In this document: positions 33,799-44,533 of the stretch, piece after piece
Position numbering within the stretch: the first letter of the stretch is position 1
How the letters are laid out: each line of letters opens with the position of its first letter
DNA from: Arthrobacter sp. CAU 1506
GTDB lineage: Bacteria > Actinomycetota > Actinomycetes > Actinomycetales > Micrococcaceae
Reading direction: 5' to 3'
Length of the DNA stretch: 64,000 nt
Assembly: GCF_005047635.1 (NCBI RefSeq)
Contig: NZ_SUKC01000002.1
Coordinates: 310,001 to 374,000 of the forward strand
Notes under the pieces: model-generated
Databases searched by the model: none
What the model was told of the DNA's origin: nothing
What the model saw: only the letters and a program-made list of their open reading frames with translations
Translations under genes and position numbers: made by a program

Positions 33799-35451
33799 CT
33801 AGCGGTTCCGATCGGCGATGATCCGGCCCACCACGGCAGGTACGGCGGCGCTGATATCGGATGCAGCCAGCGGGCGGCCCCGCTCGAATGACGACGGCGG
33901 TGCACACCACCCGCGGCTCGCCTCCGCGGGGCCCGGGTCCGCTGCGGATTTGATATTGTCCCGTCCCGCTGCCTCCGTCCCGGCCAGTCCGTGAAGGCAG
34001 GCAGCCATGGCGGCAACCACCGCCCAATGCTCCGGCTCCGCGATTCCGGCCGCCTCCAGTTGCTCCGTGCGGACGGTCGCTGCGAGGGCTCCAAGGATCC
34101 CGGCGAGCGTGTCGCCGGATCCTGCGGTGGCCAGCCAGTCGGGCCCGTCGTGCTGGCAGAACAGGACGCCGTCCGGTGCGGCGATCACCGTTACCGCCCC
34201 CTTGAGCAGCACGGTGGCACCGGTGAGGCCGGCGGTCAGGGCTGCGAATTCGGCGGGTGTGGCCTCAATATGTTGTCGGTCGGTGGCGACGCCCTGAGCT
34301 TCCAGGATGCGCACCAGTTCGCCGGCGTGCGGGGTCAGGACCACGTGCGGTCCCAGCTCGGCCGGAAGTACGTCGAAGGCGCCGGCGTCGGCGACCACCG
34401 GCAGCCCGGAAGCGATGGCGTCCCGAGCCCGCTCGCGCTGATCCTGGTCCCCGTCGGTTCCAGGACCCACCAGCCAAGCCTGGACCCGGGAGTCTGCCAC
34501 CGTTCCCTGCGAACAAACGGCCTCGGGTGTCTGCAGGTTGATCAACCGGCACACTTCCGAAGGCCCCAGATACCTGATCATTCCGACCCCGGTGGCCGAC
34601 GCCGCCTTGGTCGCGAGCAGGGCCGCGCCGGGATAGGAGCTGGATCCGGCGGCGATGCCCAGCACTCCGCGGGTGTACTTGTGGTCGGTCCGCCGCGGCA
34701 CCGGCCAGAGCGTGGCCAGGTCCTGCGCGTCGAGGCGCCGCAGTCCTGGCTCCGGAAGCAAGTGTCCGATACCAATATCCACCGTCTCGATCCTGCCGGC
34801 GAGCGCGGCCGCGGGGTCCAGCAAAAGACCGGCTTTGGCCCCGCCGAAGGTGACCGTGAGGTCTGCGGGCAGCACCGGCCCGTTCACTTGGCCGGTCTCG
34901 GCGTTGACACCACTGGGCAGGTCGCACGCCACCACCAGGGGCCGGCGGCGGAGGCCTTCGTGGGAATCCAGCAGCGCCTGCACCAGCTCCCGCGCCGGAC
35001 CGCGCAGTCCCCCGGCGGCGCCGGTGCCCACAATCCCGTCGACGATGGCATCCGCGGCGGCACAGACCTCTGTCGCGGCCCGAAGCGTGTCCGCCGGTAC
35101 TGGTGCACCGGCTGCAGCCGCCGAATCCAGCCGGATTACCCGGCCGCTGCTCCGTTCGAAAGCAGCCAGCGCCTCCGGGTGCACGCGCGCGGAGGTGAGC
35201 ACCGCCGTCGTCATGGCACCACGTTGTGCCACCGCCGCCGCTGCGAAGAGGGCGTCCCCGCCGTTGTTGCCGCTTCCGGCCAGTACCACCAGGCGGGTCC
35301 CGTAGACCCGGCCGGCCACGCGTTTGAGTTCGCCGATGATGCCGGAGGCCAGTCCGGCTGCCGCGCGGGCCATGAGTTCCGGGCCCTGTCCGTCGTCGAG
35401 CAGCGGGCGTTCGGCGGCGCGGATCTGGTCCGGGGTCCAGGCCTCGATCAT
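33799..35451 (-). CDS. nnr: Bifunctional NAD(P)H-hydrate epimerase / ADP-dependent NAD(P)H-hydrate dehydratase
   Basis: 550 residues in two enzymes. The N-terminal epimerase (about 1-215) has LAGSGNNGGDALFAAAAVA and VACDLPSGVNAETG. The C-terminal ribokinase-like dehydratase (about 230-500) has TRGVLGIAAGSSSYPGAALL, LTPHAGEL and AGSGDTLAGILGAL, the ATP/ADP-binding GSGD. It repairs hydrated nicotinamide nucleotides. About 45 C-terminal residues look unrelated to the catalytic domain. ATG 35451 has AAAGGA 6 bases upstream. It follows the DUF6226-like gene by 57 bases and ends the tre operon. Confidence 0.95.
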   Translation of the reverse strand: MIEAWTPDQIRAAERPLLDDGQGPELMARAAAGLASGIIGELKRVAGRVYGTRLVVLAGSGNNGGDALFAAAAVAQRGAMTTAVLTSARVHPEALAAFERSSGRVIRLDSAAAAGAPVPADTLRAATEVCAAADAIVDGIVGTGAAGGLRGPARELVQALLDSHEGLRRRPLVVACDLPSGVNAETGQVNGPVLPADLTVTFGGAKAGLLLDPAAALAGRIETVDIGIGHLLPEPGLRRLDAQDLATLWPVPRRTDHKYTRGVLGIAAGSSSYPGAALLATKAASATGVGMIRYLGPSEVCRLINLQTPEAVCSQGTVADSRVQAWLVGPGTDGDQDQRERARDAIASGLPVVADAGAFDVLPAELGPHVVLTPHAGELVRILEAQGVATDRQHIEATPAEFAALTAGLTGATVLLKGAVTVIAAPDGVLFCQHDGPDWLATAGSGDTLAGILGALAATVRTEQLEAAGIAEPEHWAVVAAMAACLHGLAGTEAAGRDNIKSAADPGPAEASRGWCAPPSSFERGRPLAASDISAAVPAVVGRIIADRNR

Positions 35452-35508
35452 GCGGTCCTTTCGGTCAAGCAGCCAGCGGGGCAACGAGCGGTGAGGCGGA
35501 TGGTGCGG

Positions 35509-36684
35509 TTACTGCTGCCGGAGCGGCCAGGGCTGCCAGCCGTTGGGCAACAACTCCAGTGTCCGTTCCGCCCGCAAGAGTTGATCCTCGGTGTAGTCGT
35601 GGGAGGGTTCACCGCCGCCACCTTCCCAGCCCGAGCCGTCCACCCGTACCAGTTGGTATTCGGCTCGCCGGTGCTTCCCCAACGGATACCGCTCCGCGAA
35701 GCCGCCAGCAGCCACAGAGAGCACTTGCTGCTCCAGCCCGGCCGCCTCGGAGTCCAGGATCTCGTCGCAGGCATCGCAGCCACAGGACGGAAACGGTGTG
35801 CTGTGCAGCAGCCCGCTGTGCAGCAACACGCCGGGGAAATCGGTATACGTAAAGACCAACGGCGCGGCATCCGGGCTGGCTGGGTCCACCCGGACGGCCC
35901 GGAGCACACTGACCTGCCCGCGCATCCGGGCCTCTGTTTCGGCCGTGACGTCCCTGGTGCTGGCCGCGTAGGTGGAGACCAGGAAGTCGATCAGACTGTC
36001 GGCCACGGCATGGAGGCCGCTAAAACGCCCGGTGTTGCTGGTGACGCCATAGGACTCGGACGCTGCAGCTTCGTCTCCCCACCTGGTGCCGTAGGGAAGC
36101 GGCGTCCCGTCCGCATCGCGGTAAACCTCCACCGAAATATCCGGCCGAACGTAGGGTTTCCAGCCGGCGGGCAACGGAACCGGTTGCGGCAAGTTGCCGT
36201 CGTGCTCCTCGAACCGTGGCAGCGGCTCCGGGTCCGATTCAACCCACTCGCGGACGGTCGCCAGCGACTCCGCGAACTGTTCCACGCTGGCGGAATGCAG
36301 CCGCTCGACCAAGCCCTGGACAATCAGGCTCATCTCGTGGTCCCCGGCCTCGGTGACCCCGCCTTCCATGCTGCGCCATTGGGCGTCCGGGCGCTGCGCC
36401 ACGACGGTGTTGCCGGTGAACACTTCCGCGGCGTTCGCCACGTCCGGATCGGCGAGCAGGGCGGCGGCGTTGGCCCGCAGGAATTCCAGCAGCCGCACTG
36501 GGTCGGCCGCCAGACCCGCAGCATCTTCCCCAAGCCGGGCACAAAACCCGACGAACGGTGCATAGCCGCCGACGTGCCGGATCTCGGACTCGTCAGTCTC
36601 CGACCGGTACAGCGCGCGTCCGGAGTACACAGGGAGCGGCGGCCCGGTCGCGGGTCCTTCGAACAAGTCCTCTGCGGCAGCCAT
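35509..36684 (-). CDS. DUF6226-like protein
   Basis: 391 residues. The C-terminal half resembles the actinobacterial DUF6226 family (my recollection of the family, not a search): VFTYTDFPGVLLHSGLLHSTPFPSCGCDACDE, with two close Cys that could bind metal, then VLSVAAGGFAERYP. The N-terminal part has no domain I recognise. Function unknown. It begins 10 bases after the treZ stop, so it is in the trehalose operon. Confidence 0.6.
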   Translation of the reverse strand: MAAAEDLFEGPATGPPLPVYSGRALYRSETDESEIRHVGGYAPFVGFCARLGEDAAGLAADPVRLLEFLRANAAALLADPDVANAAEVFTGNTVVAQRPDAQWRSMEGGVTEAGDHEMSLIVQGLVERLHSASVEQFAESLATVREWVESDPEPLPRFEEHDGNLPQPVPLPAGWKPYVRPDISVEVYRDADGTPLPYGTRWGDEAAASESYGVTSNTGRFSGLHAVADSLIDFLVSTYAASTRDVTAETEARMRGQVSVLRAVRVDPASPDAAPLVFTYTDFPGVLLHSGLLHSTPFPSCGCDACDEILDSEAAGLEQQVLSVAAGGFAERYPLGKHRRAEYQLVRVDGSGWEGGGGEPSHDYTEDQLLRAERTLELLPNGWQPWPLRQQ

Positions 36685-36694
36685 GAAGCCGATC

Positions 36695-38497
36695 CTAGCC
36701 TGAGGCTCCGCTGCGGACTATGGCGGCAGAGTGCCCGGGCAGAACCAGCCCGTCAAACGCCCCGGTGCCGTCACTCCCAGCCCCGTCCTCGCGGCCGGCG
36801 GCACTCGCGGCGGTGTACGCAGCGCCGTCGTCGGTAGCCAGCACCACCGTGCCTGACGCCGGGACCACGCGGGACTCGGTGGCGAAATTGCAGCAGATCG
36901 CGAGCGGGCCACGGTGCAGGATGAGCCACCCTGCGCCCGGGTCCGTTTGCACCGAGACCGCTGCGAAGTCCGGGTCGGTGAGCTCGGGCTGCTCTTTCCG
37001 CAGCCGGATCAGCCGCTTGTACAGCTCCAGCATCCGTGCGTGGTCGCCGGTTTCGGGCTCCGTCCAGTCCAGCTTTGAGTTGCGGAAGGTGCGCGGGTCC
37101 TGCGGGTCGGGCACGGTCTGCCGGTCCCAGCCCATCCGTTCGAACTCTTTGAGCCGGCCCGCGGAGGTCGCTTCGCCCAGTTCCGGTTCGGGGTGCGAGG
37201 TGAAGAACTGCCATGGGGTGGACGCGGCGAACTCCTCGCCCATGAACAGCATGGGGGTGAACGGCGCGGTCAGGTTCAGCACCGCTGCGAGCGCCAACTG
37301 TCCGTAGCCAAGGCTGCCGGTGAGCCGGTCGCCGGCGGCACGATTGCCGATCTGGTCGTGGTTTTGCGTGCAGACCACCAGCTGCGGTGCGGCCACCCGC
37401 TCCTTGTTGATCGGCCGGCCGTGGTGCCGTTCCCGGAACGAGGAGTAGCTGCCGTCGTGGAAGAACCCGTCCTGCAGCACCTTCTCCAGCGCTCCCAGTC
37501 CGGCGAAGTCGGCATAGTAGCCACTGGCCTCGCCGGTGAGGTTCACGTGCACGGCATGGTGGAAATCGTCGCTCCACTGCCCGGCCAGTCCGTAGCCGTT
37601 CGACTGCCGGGGCTCGATGAGCCGCGGATTGTTAAGGTCCGATTCCGCGATCAGGAACAAGGGCTTGCCCAGCTCGGCCGCGCAGTCGTCCGTCACCGCC
37701 GCGATTTCCTCCAGGATGTGGACGGCCCGCTCGTCGCGCAGGGCGTGCACCGCATCCAGCCGCAGCCCGTCCACGTGGTAGTCGCGGAACCACATCAGCA
37801 CGTTGTCCGTGATGAAGCGGCGGACTTCGTCCGAGCCCGGCCCGTCCAAATTGACGGAGTCGCCCCAGGTGTTGGCGCTGCTGCTGCTCAGGTACGGCCC
37901 GAACCGCGGCAAGTAGTTTCCGCTGGGACCCAGATGGTTGTAAACCACGTCCTGGATGACGCCGATGCCCTTGGCGTGCGCGGCATCCACGAAGCGCTGA
38001 TAGGCGGCCGGCCCGCCGTAGCTTTCCTGCACGGCAAACCACAGCACGCCGTCGTAGCCCCAGTTGTGCGTTCCGTTGTAGGCGTTGACCGGCAGCAGCT
38101 GCACGTAGTCCACGCCGAGTCCGGCCAGATAGTCGAGCTTGCCAGCGGCCGCGTCCAGTGTTCCTTCGGGGGTGAACGTGCCGATATGCAGTTCGTAGAT
38201 CACTCCGCTCAGCCCCGGGGAAACCCAGTCTTGGTCCTGCCACGGGTGCGCCCCGGCGTCGAACGTCCGGGACAGTCCGTGCACACCGTCCGGCTGGCGG
38301 CGGGACCGCGGGTCCGGCAGCGCCCTGTCCTCGCCGTCCAGCAGATAGCCGTAGTCGGCCTCTCCCTCGGGCACGGCGGCGGTGTCTGCCAGCCGCCACC
38401 AGCCGTCGTCGGTCCCCCGCAGCGGTAGCCGTGCGCCGCCCGCCCGCAGTTCCACCGTTCCGGCCCGCGGCGCCCACACCGCAAAGTCCCGGCTCAA
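36695..38497 (-). CDS. treZ: Malto-oligosyltrehalose trehalohydrolase
   Basis: 600 residues. An N-terminal beta domain ([17 protein letters not shown]) precedes the GH13 barrel: [27 protein letters not shown], the nucleophile in [11 protein letters not shown], the acid in LIAESDLN and NHDQIGNR. It releases trehalose from the chain end made by TreY. The start is TTG at 38497, with GAGAGGA upstream; TTG overlaps the treY TGA, so the two are coupled. Confidence 0.95.
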   Translation of the reverse strand: MSRDFAVWAPRAGTVELRAGGARLPLRGTDDGWWRLADTAAVPEGEADYGYLLDGEDRALPDPRSRRQPDGVHGLSRTFDAGAHPWQDQDWVSPGLSGVIYELHIGTFTPEGTLDAAAGKLDYLAGLGVDYVQLLPVNAYNGTHNWGYDGVLWFAVQESYGGPAAYQRFVDAAHAKGIGVIQDVVYNHLGPSGNYLPRFGPYLSSSSANTWGDSVNLDGPGSDEVRRFITDNVLMWFRDYHVDGLRLDAVHALRDERAVHILEEIAAVTDDCAAELGKPLFLIAESDLNNPRLIEPRQSNGYGLAGQWSDDFHHAVHVNLTGEASGYYADFAGLGALEKVLQDGFFHDGSYSSFRERHHGRPINKERVAAPQLVVCTQNHDQIGNRAAGDRLTGSLGYGQLALAAVLNLTAPFTPMLFMGEEFAASTPWQFFTSHPEPELGEATSAGRLKEFERMGWDRQTVPDPQDPRTFRNSKLDWTEPETGDHARMLELYKRLIRLRKEQPELTDPDFAAVSVQTDPGAGWLILHRGPLAICCNFATESRVVPASGTVVLATDDGAAYTAASAAGREDGAGSDGTGAFDGLVLPGHSAAIVRSGASG

Positions 38498-40800
38498 GGT
38501 TGTTCCTCTCCGCGCACCAGCAGCGCCACTGGCAATTCGGCCAGCACGCCGGACAGCCGGAGGACCCCGTCGCTGGTGTGCCTCCGCCCGCTCAGCACGT
38601 CCTGGTATGGCCCCGGCGGAATCACGACGGCGGTGTCCCGCCATCCGCCGTCCCGCTGCAGCCGGACCGGCAGCCTGGTGGCCAGCGTGATGGCCCCGCC
38701 GCGGTCGAAGCCGAAGGCGTGATCGGCGGCGGGACCGCGCACCGAAATGGCCTGGTAACCGGTAAACAGCTCGGGCCGGTCCCGGCGCAGCCGCAGTGCC
38801 CTGGCCACCACCAGCATCTTGGCGGCAGCGCTGTCGTCCACCGGCGGCGTCCCGTACCGGTCCAGGTTCTCCAGCGCCGTGCGCCGGGCCTGGAAGTCGA
38901 CCGGCCGGCGGTTGTCCGGGTCCACCAGCGAGTGGTCCCAGAACTCCGTCCCCTGGTAGACGTCCGGCACTCCGGGCATGGTCAGCTGGATGAGCTTCGC
39001 GGACAGGGAGTTGCTCCTGCCGAAAGCCGTGGTGTCCTCCACCAGTCCGACCAGCAGCCGGTTCACCTCCGGGTCGTCGAAGGCAGCATCCACAGCGGCA
39101 TGCAGCTGCTTTTCAAAATCGGTGTTGGGGTCGATCCACGACGTGCTGTTGCCGGCTTCGCGGGCGGCCTTCTCCGCATAGGCGTGCGCGCGGTCCCGGC
39201 TGAACGGCCAGGCCCCCAGCGCCGCCTGCCACAGCAGGTCGGCGAACGGCAGGTCCCCGAACGGGGCCAGCCGGTCCAGCTCCGCCAGCCGCGCCGGCCA
39301 TTGGTCCGCCAGCTCGGCGAGCACCGAGATGCGGGCGCGGGTGTCCTCGCTGCGTTTCGTGTCGTGCGTCGAGAGCGTGGTCATCGCCAGCGGCGCCTCC
39401 TGCTGCCGGCGGATCAGCCGTGTGTGCAGCTCAAACGGCTCCACCGCGAAGATGGACGGATCGGCGCCCACCTCGTTCAAGGAGGTCAACCGTGTGTACC
39501 GATAGAAGGCGGTGTCTTCCACCCCCTTGGCCATCACCATTCCGGACGTCTGCTGGAAACGCACCGCCAGTTCGGTCAGCACACCGTCCGGCTGCAGCAG
39601 TGGCAGCAGGGCGGTGACCGCTTCGGCCAGGTCCGGCCGGCGGGCCCGGGCCGCGATTCCGGCTTCCTCCAGATACTCCGCGCCGACCGGAAGGTAACTC
39701 CGGTACACCGGAAAGCAGCTCAGCAGTTCGGCGAGCGCATCCGCGGCGAGGTCGAAGCCGACTCCGGCCTCGGCCGGAACCAGCCGCGCCAGGCGCAGCA
39801 CCTCGGAACGCAGGATGCCGTCGGCGATTCCCCGTTTGGTGTCATGGATCATGTGCTGGTACGGCTGGACCGGTGCCGCCTCGGTCAGGCGTTCCCGCCC
39901 GTCGGGATCAACCAGCAGCCGGTCCACTTCCGCCAGCGCGTCGTACCCGGTGGTTCCCGCGCAGGCCCAATCCGTCGGCAGCGTCTCCCCCGGCTCCAGG
40001 ATCTTTTCCACCAGCACGTAGGCGCCACCAGTCAGCTCCTGCAGCCGCTGCAGGTAGCCCTTCGGGTCTGCCAGCCCGTCCGGATGGTCCACGCGCAGCC
40101 CGTCCACCAGGCCCTCATCGAACCATCGCTTGATCTCGGCGTGGGACTCGTCAAACACCCACGGCACCTCCACCCGCACACCGGCGAGGGAGTTGACGCC
40201 GAAGAACCTGCGGTAATTAAGCTCCGCGTCGGCGCGCCGCCAATTCACCAGCTGGTAGTGCTGGCGTTCGTGGACTACCCGGGCCGTGGCGCCGTCGTCG
40301 GCCGTTCCCGCGGCGATGGGGAACCTGTTCTCGTAGTAGCGCAGCTCGCCGTCGGCAAGTTCCAGCACATCCAGTTCAGCGTCGCCGTCGCCCAGCACCG
40401 GAATCCGGATCTTTCCGCCACCGGCGTCCCAGTCGATGTCGAACGCCTCGGCATAACGTGACCCGCGGCCTTCGGCCAGGAGCGACCACCACCAACGGTT
40501 GTTGGCCGGGGTGCCCACGCCCATGTGGTTCGGGACAATGTCCACCATGACTCCCAGCCCCGCTTTCCGGGCGGCCGCGGAGAGCGCGCGCAGCCCGTCG
40601 ATGCCGCCCCTGGCCGGATCCACCGCACCGAAATCCACCACGTCGTAGCCGTGATCCGACCCCGGTTCAGCCGTGAGCAGGGGCGAGAGATAGACCCAGT
40701 CGACCCCGAGATTGTGCAGGTACGGCACCAGGTCAGCCGCGTCGTACAGCGTAAGAGATTCCCTGATCTGCAATCTGTAGGTCGACGCCGGGGACCTCAT
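38494..40800 (-). CDS. treY: Malto-oligosyltrehalose synthase
   Basis: 768 residues. GH13_26 motifs: STYRLQ at the start, [21 protein letters not shown], the nucleophile in [11 protein letters not shown], the acid in VEKILEPGE and [11 protein letters not shown]. It turns the reducing end of maltodextrin into a terminal trehalosyl unit by intramolecular transglycosylation. The ATG overlaps the treX stop by 4 bases (ATGA), and the 3' end overlaps treZ. Confidence 0.96.
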   Translation of the reverse strand: MRSPASTYRLQIRESLTLYDAADLVPYLHNLGVDWVYLSPLLTAEPGSDHGYDVVDFGAVDPARGGIDGLRALSAAARKAGLGVMVDIVPNHMGVGTPANNRWWWSLLAEGRGSRYAEAFDIDWDAGGGKIRIPVLGDGDAELDVLELADGELRYYENRFPIAAGTADDGATARVVHERQHYQLVNWRRADAELNYRRFFGVNSLAGVRVEVPWVFDESHAEIKRWFDEGLVDGLRVDHPDGLADPKGYLQRLQELTGGAYVLVEKILEPGETLPTDWACAGTTGYDALAEVDRLLVDPDGRERLTEAAPVQPYQHMIHDTKRGIADGILRSEVLRLARLVPAEAGVGFDLAADALAELLSCFPVYRSYLPVGAEYLEEAGIAARARRPDLAEAVTALLPLLQPDGVLTELAVRFQQTSGMVMAKGVEDTAFYRYTRLTSLNEVGADPSIFAVEPFELHTRLIRRQQEAPLAMTTLSTHDTKRSEDTRARISVLAELADQWPARLAELDRLAPFGDLPFADLLWQAALGAWPFSRDRAHAYAEKAAREAGNSTSWIDPNTDFEKQLHAAVDAAFDDPEVNRLLVGLVEDTTAFGRSNSLSAKLIQLTMPGVPDVYQGTEFWDHSLVDPDNRRPVDFQARRTALENLDRYGTPPVDDSAAAKMLVVARALRLRRDRPELFTGYQAISVRGPAADHAFGFDRGGAITLATRLPVRLQRDGGWRDTAVVIPPGPYQDVLSGRRHTSDGVLRLSGVLAELPVALLVRGEEQP

Positions 40801-43145
40801 CCGTCCTGCTTCCCCTTGTTGCCCTTGGCGGCCGGCTTCGGGGCGGATTCGGGGGCCGCCTCCGGCGCAGCGTTGGTGTCCGGTCCCGCCGCGGTTTCTG
40901 GGGCCGCGGCATGTGCGGGTTTCGGCGCCTGCGCGGATTCCGTTGCGGGTTTCGGCGCCTGCCCGGATGCAGGCACCTGCTCCGCCTCGGACATGGCAGC
41001 CACCGAAGCGGCCACGGAGTGGTCCGGCTCGTCTTCCTGCGGCGAGTGGGCCCGCAGCACCATGGTGGACTTCGCGGCGACCGGCGCGGTCTCCCCGGCC
41101 TTCAGCGGGCCGGTCGAGTCCGCGCCGCCTGCTGTATCGATGACGACGTCCCACGCCGGCGCATATTCCCGCGGCGGCAGGACGAACGGCACATCGTCGT
41201 CGTCCGCATTGAAATAGATCAGGAAATGCTCATCGGTGATCCGTTGCCCACGGTCGTCGCGTCCGCGGATGCCTTGGCCGTTGAGGAAGATGCCGATGCA
41301 CCGGCCCAGTGCTTCGCCCCAGTCCTCCGGTTCCATCAAGGTCCCCTCCGGAGTAAGCCACACGACGTCGCTCAGCGGTTCGCCCTCGCCGCGGCGGACC
41401 GGTTTTCCGTCGAAGAACGTGCGGCGCCGGAAGGTGGGGTGCTCGGCCCGCAGCCGGTTTACCGTGGCCACGAACTCAAGCAGCGGCTGGTCCATGTTGT
41501 TCCAGTCCACCCAGGACAGCTCCGAATCCTGGCAGTACACGTTGTTGTTGCCCTGCTGGGTGCGGCCCAATTCGTCGCCGTGGGCGATCATCGGCACGCC
41601 CTGGCTCAGCAGCAGCGTGGCCAGGAAGTTTCGCTGCTGCCTGGCGCGCAGGGTGAGGACCTCCGGGTCGTCGGTAGGGCCTTCCACCCCGCAGTTCCAT
41701 GAGCGGTTGTGTGACTCGCCGTCGTTATTGTCTTCGCCGTTGGCCTCGTTGTGCTTCTCGTTGTAGGACACCAGGTCCCGCATGGTGAAGCCGTCGTGGG
41801 CGGTGATGAAGTTGATCGAGGCGACCGGCCGGCGACCGGTCGCTTCGTACAGATCGGACGATCCGGTGATGCGGGACGCGAATTCGCCCAGAGTGGACGG
41901 CTCGCCCCGCCAGAAATCGCGCACGGTGTCCCGGTACAGGCCGTTCCACTCCGTCCACAGCGGCGGAAAGTTGCCCACCTGGTAGCCGCCGGGACCGATG
42001 TCCCACGGCTCGGCGATCAACTTGGTCTGCGACACGATCGGGTCCTGCTGCACCATTTCAAAGAAGGTCGAGAGCCGGTCCACATCGTAGAACTCGCGGG
42101 CCAGCGTCGAGGCCAGGTCGAATCGGAATCCGTCCACGTGCATCTCCGACGCCCAGTAGCGCAGCGAGTCCATCAGCAACTGCAGCGAGTGGGGATGGCG
42201 CACATTGAGGGAATTTCCCGTGCCGGTGTAGTCCATGTAGTACTGCGGCTGATCGTCCACCAGCCGGTAGTAGGCACCGTTGTCGAGCCCGCGGAAGGAC
42301 AAGGTGGGCCCCAAATGGTTGCCCTCCGCCGTGTGGTTGTACACGACGTCGAGGATCACTTCGATGCCGGCCAGGTGCAGCTCCCGGACCATCGCCTTGA
42401 ATTCTTGCACCTGCTGACCGGTATCACCGGAGGAGCAGTAGGTATTCTGCGGCGCGAAAAAGCCTATGGTGTTGTAGCCCCAGTAGTTGGACAGTCCCTT
42501 GTCCTGCAGCGTGCTGTCGTTGACGAACTGGTGGACCGGCATCAGCTCGATGGCCGTCACGCCAAGCTTCTTGAGGTGCTCGATCACCGCCGGATGGGCG
42601 ATCCCGGCGTAGGTGCCGCGCTGTTCTTCCGGGATCTCCGGATGCAGCTGGGTCAGGCCCTTGACGTGGGCCTCGTAGATCACCGAGCGGTGGTACGGCG
42701 TGCGCGGCTTCCGGTCGCCATCCCAGTCGAAGAAAGGATTGACGACGACGCCGAGCATCATGTGCTCTGCCGAGTCCTCGTCATTGCGGGAGTTCTCGTC
42801 CCCGAAGTTGTAGCCGAACAGCGGCTGGGCCCAGTCGATCTGGCCGCTAACGGCCTTGGCGTAGGGGTCCAGCAAGAGCTTGTTCACGTTGCAGCGAAGC
42901 CCCCGGCCGGGCTCGTACGGGCCTTCCACCCGGAATCCGTACTTCTGGCCCGGTTGGATCTGCGGCAGATAGCAGTGCCACACGTAGCCGTCGACGTCTT
43001 TGAGCTTGATCTGCTGCTCGACTCCGTCGTCGTCAAACAGGCACAGGAAGACGGCATCCGCTACTTCGCTGAACACGGCAAAGTTGGTTCCGTTGCCGTC
43101 ATAGGTTGCCCCCAGCGGATAGGCGTCTCCCGGCCAAACTTCCAT
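40797..43145 (-). CDS. treX: Glycogen debranching enzyme TreX/GlgX type
   Basis: 782 residues. A CBM48-type N-terminus ([20 protein letters not shown]) precedes the GH13_11 barrel: [11 protein letters not shown], nucleophile in [10 protein letters not shown], acid in LIAEPWDIG, and [16 protein letters not shown]. It cuts alpha-1,6 branches to feed TreY. After the C-terminal beta domain there is an Ala/Pro/Lys tail of about 95 residues with repeated QAPKPA units, absent from most relatives. ATG 43145 has AGGAG 6 bases upstream. First gene of the tre operon. Confidence 0.95.
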   Translation of the reverse strand: MEVWPGDAYPLGATYDGNGTNFAVFSEVADAVFLCLFDDDGVEQQIKLKDVDGYVWHCYLPQIQPGQKYGFRVEGPYEPGRGLRCNVNKLLLDPYAKAVSGQIDWAQPLFGYNFGDENSRNDEDSAEHMMLGVVVNPFFDWDGDRKPRTPYHRSVIYEAHVKGLTQLHPEIPEEQRGTYAGIAHPAVIEHLKKLGVTAIELMPVHQFVNDSTLQDKGLSNYWGYNTIGFFAPQNTYCSSGDTGQQVQEFKAMVRELHLAGIEVILDVVYNHTAEGNHLGPTLSFRGLDNGAYYRLVDDQPQYYMDYTGTGNSLNVRHPHSLQLLMDSLRYWASEMHVDGFRFDLASTLAREFYDVDRLSTFFEMVQQDPIVSQTKLIAEPWDIGPGGYQVGNFPPLWTEWNGLYRDTVRDFWRGEPSTLGEFASRITGSSDLYEATGRRPVASINFITAHDGFTMRDLVSYNEKHNEANGEDNNDGESHNRSWNCGVEGPTDDPEVLTLRARQQRNFLATLLLSQGVPMIAHGDELGRTQQGNNNVYCQDSELSWVDWNNMDQPLLEFVATVNRLRAEHPTFRRRTFFDGKPVRRGEGEPLSDVVWLTPEGTLMEPEDWGEALGRCIGIFLNGQGIRGRDDRGQRITDEHFLIYFNADDDDVPFVLPPREYAPAWDVVIDTAGGADSTGPLKAGETAPVAAKSTMVLRAHSPQEDEPDHSVAASVAAMSEAEQVPASGQAPKPATESAQAPKPAHAAAPETAAGPDTNAAPEAAPESAPKPAAKGNKGKQDG

Positions 43146-43435
43146 GCGCAACTCCTGATCATCGATGGCGGATCCCTCTTTCTTTCTTACCCCATGGCGA
43201 TGACATTGGATATCCCGGTTTGCCCGCCAAAAGGCCGCACCACGACGACGGAGCCCGGCTCCGCGCGGAATCCGGCGGCTGCCGTCCCGCTGAAATGCCC
43301 CGCCAACTGCAGCCTTCGGGGTCGATCAGGCAGGAGGCGCCACCGGCCCTACACAGCGATGGGTACTACTGTCGACCAGCTCACCGCGGGCGTATCGTTG
43401 AGCTACTATCGGGTTCTGGTGAAGCGGGGGCGGCC

Positions 43436-43561
43436 ATGACTGGCGGCGATTCGGGATCCATCGGCGTCGTCTCCCGGCGCCAGTTCACCACAGCGACGGC
43501 TCTGACCGTGCTCGGCGCAGCAGGCCTGCTCGGCGCCCTTCCCCGGGCCCTAGGAGCATGA
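43436..43561 (+). CDS. 41-aa twin-arginine signal peptide with no mature protein (orphan or remnant)
   Basis: 41 residues: a short polar start, the twin-arginine-like SRRQFTTATAL and the hydrophobic core TVLGAAGLLGALPRALGA, then stop. This is a Tat-type leader without a passenger. A ribosome binding site-like GCGGGGGCGG precedes the ATG. The stop lies just before the GTG of the TfoX-domain gene. It may be the remnant of a deleted Tat substrate or a translated leader coupling to that gene. Confidence 0.45.
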   Translation: MTGGDSGSIGVVSRRQFTTATALTVLGAAGLLGALPRALGA

Positions 43562-43562
43562 C

Positions 43563-43928
43563 GTGACGGATCCTCCAGGAGCAGGCGGACACCAGGACCT
43601 CGCTGTGCTAGACCTTCTTGCCCGCCGGTATGCCGACGACCCGCTGGTTGAACGCGGCACCATGTTCCGCGGTCCCGGCCTGCGGGTGGGTGGAAAAATC
43701 TTCGCGTTCCTCGGCCACGGCGACCGCCTGATCGTGAAGGTTCCCCGGCGACGCGCCGATTCTGCTGTTGCTTCCGGTGCGGCAGAACCGGTCACCATGG
43801 GCCAGCGGACCATGAAGGAATGGGTGGCTTTTCCGGCGGTGGCAGACGACGCGCCAGCCACCGAGCGACTGTGGCTCAGCGCCGCAGACGAAGCCTATGC
43901 GTACGTCAAGAGCCTTGGCGGCAGCTGA
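43563..43928 (+). CDS. TfoX/Sxy N-terminal domain protein
   Basis: 121 residues. GTMFRGPGLRVGGKIFAFLGHGDRL matches the TfoX_N fold (a MmcQ-like double-wing), and WVAFPAV is the usual late segment. There is no TfoX C-terminal domain, so it is not a competence regulator in the gamma-proteobacterial sense. Function unknown. GTG 43563 has AGGAG 6 bases upstream, inside the end of the small Tat leader gene. Confidence 0.8.
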   Translation: MTDPPGAGGHQDLAVLDLLARRYADDPLVERGTMFRGPGLRVGGKIFAFLGHGDRLIVKVPRRRADSAVASGAAEPVTMGQRTMKEWVAFPAVADDAPATERLWLSAADEAYAYVKSLGGS

Positions 43929-43952
43929 GGCTGCGACTTCCGCGAGCTGGCG

Positions 43953-44339
43953 TCACCCAGGCTGCTCTGCCGGCTGGAACAATTCCACCAAGTTCCCTGC
44001 CGGGTCGGCGAGCAATATCTGGCGGCCGCCCGGGCCCTCCACCAGGTCGCTGCGAAATTGCAGCCCGGCGCTGTGCAGCCGGCCGACCTCTGTCTGCAGG
44101 TCGTCAACGATCAGATGGATGCGGTTGCCGCCGGCGGTTGCGTAGTCCGCCGGGGTGGCCCGGGCGCCCGAGCTCGCCGGCCCGGACAGCAACAGCCGCA
44201 ACGGGCCGCGCCGCACGTCGGCAAAGGCGGGTGAGCGCATGCTGACCGTGAAGCCGAAATGGTTGGTGTAGAAGTCGACGGCGGCATCGACGTCGTCCAC
44301 AAGATAGCGGACGCTGGCGTACTGCTCCGGTGCTGTCAC
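43953..44339 (-). CDS. VOC family glyoxalase-fold protein
   Basis: 128 residues. VRYLVDDVDAAVDFYTNHFGF and the second half reading RIHLIVDDLQTEVGRLHSAG then ILLADPAGNLVELFQP give the typical paired motif of glyoxalase/bleomycin-resistance proteins, with His and Glu as probable metal ligands. Substrate unknown. GTG 44339 is preceded by AAGGAGAA. It converges on the TfoX gene. Confidence 0.88.
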   Translation of the reverse strand: MTAPEQYASVRYLVDDVDAAVDFYTNHFGFTVSMRSPAFADVRRGPLRLLLSGPASSGARATPADYATAGGNRIHLIVDDLQTEVGRLHSAGLQFRSDLVEGPGGRQILLADPAGNLVELFQPAEQPG

Positions 44340-44533
44340 GGCTCATTCTCCTTCGATCATGGCCTGCTGCCAGTGCCTGCAGGATACACACCGCGCGGTC
44401 TTGATGGAATGGGGCCTTCGGCCGTTCCCGGTGCCGCCTGAAACAGTGCCGCCTCAACCGGTTCCCCCGAAAGACCTGGTCGGGAACAATGGGACAACGC
44501 TGCCCCGCCAGTCCGATCAGCCCAGGAGCCCTC

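Noticed and set aside
33991-36837. A 948-codon open frame on the plus strand opposite nnrE-nnrD and the DUF6226-like gene
   Set aside because: Amino-acid composition (Arg, His, Gly, Gln) and complete overlap with two real genes show it is a GC-driven shadow. The same holds for long antisense frames at 4078-5724, 6796-8181, 14778-16847 and 38431-40461.
43563-43928. Competence regulator TfoX
   Set aside because: Only the N-terminal domain is present; single-domain relatives are widespread and not linked to competence.
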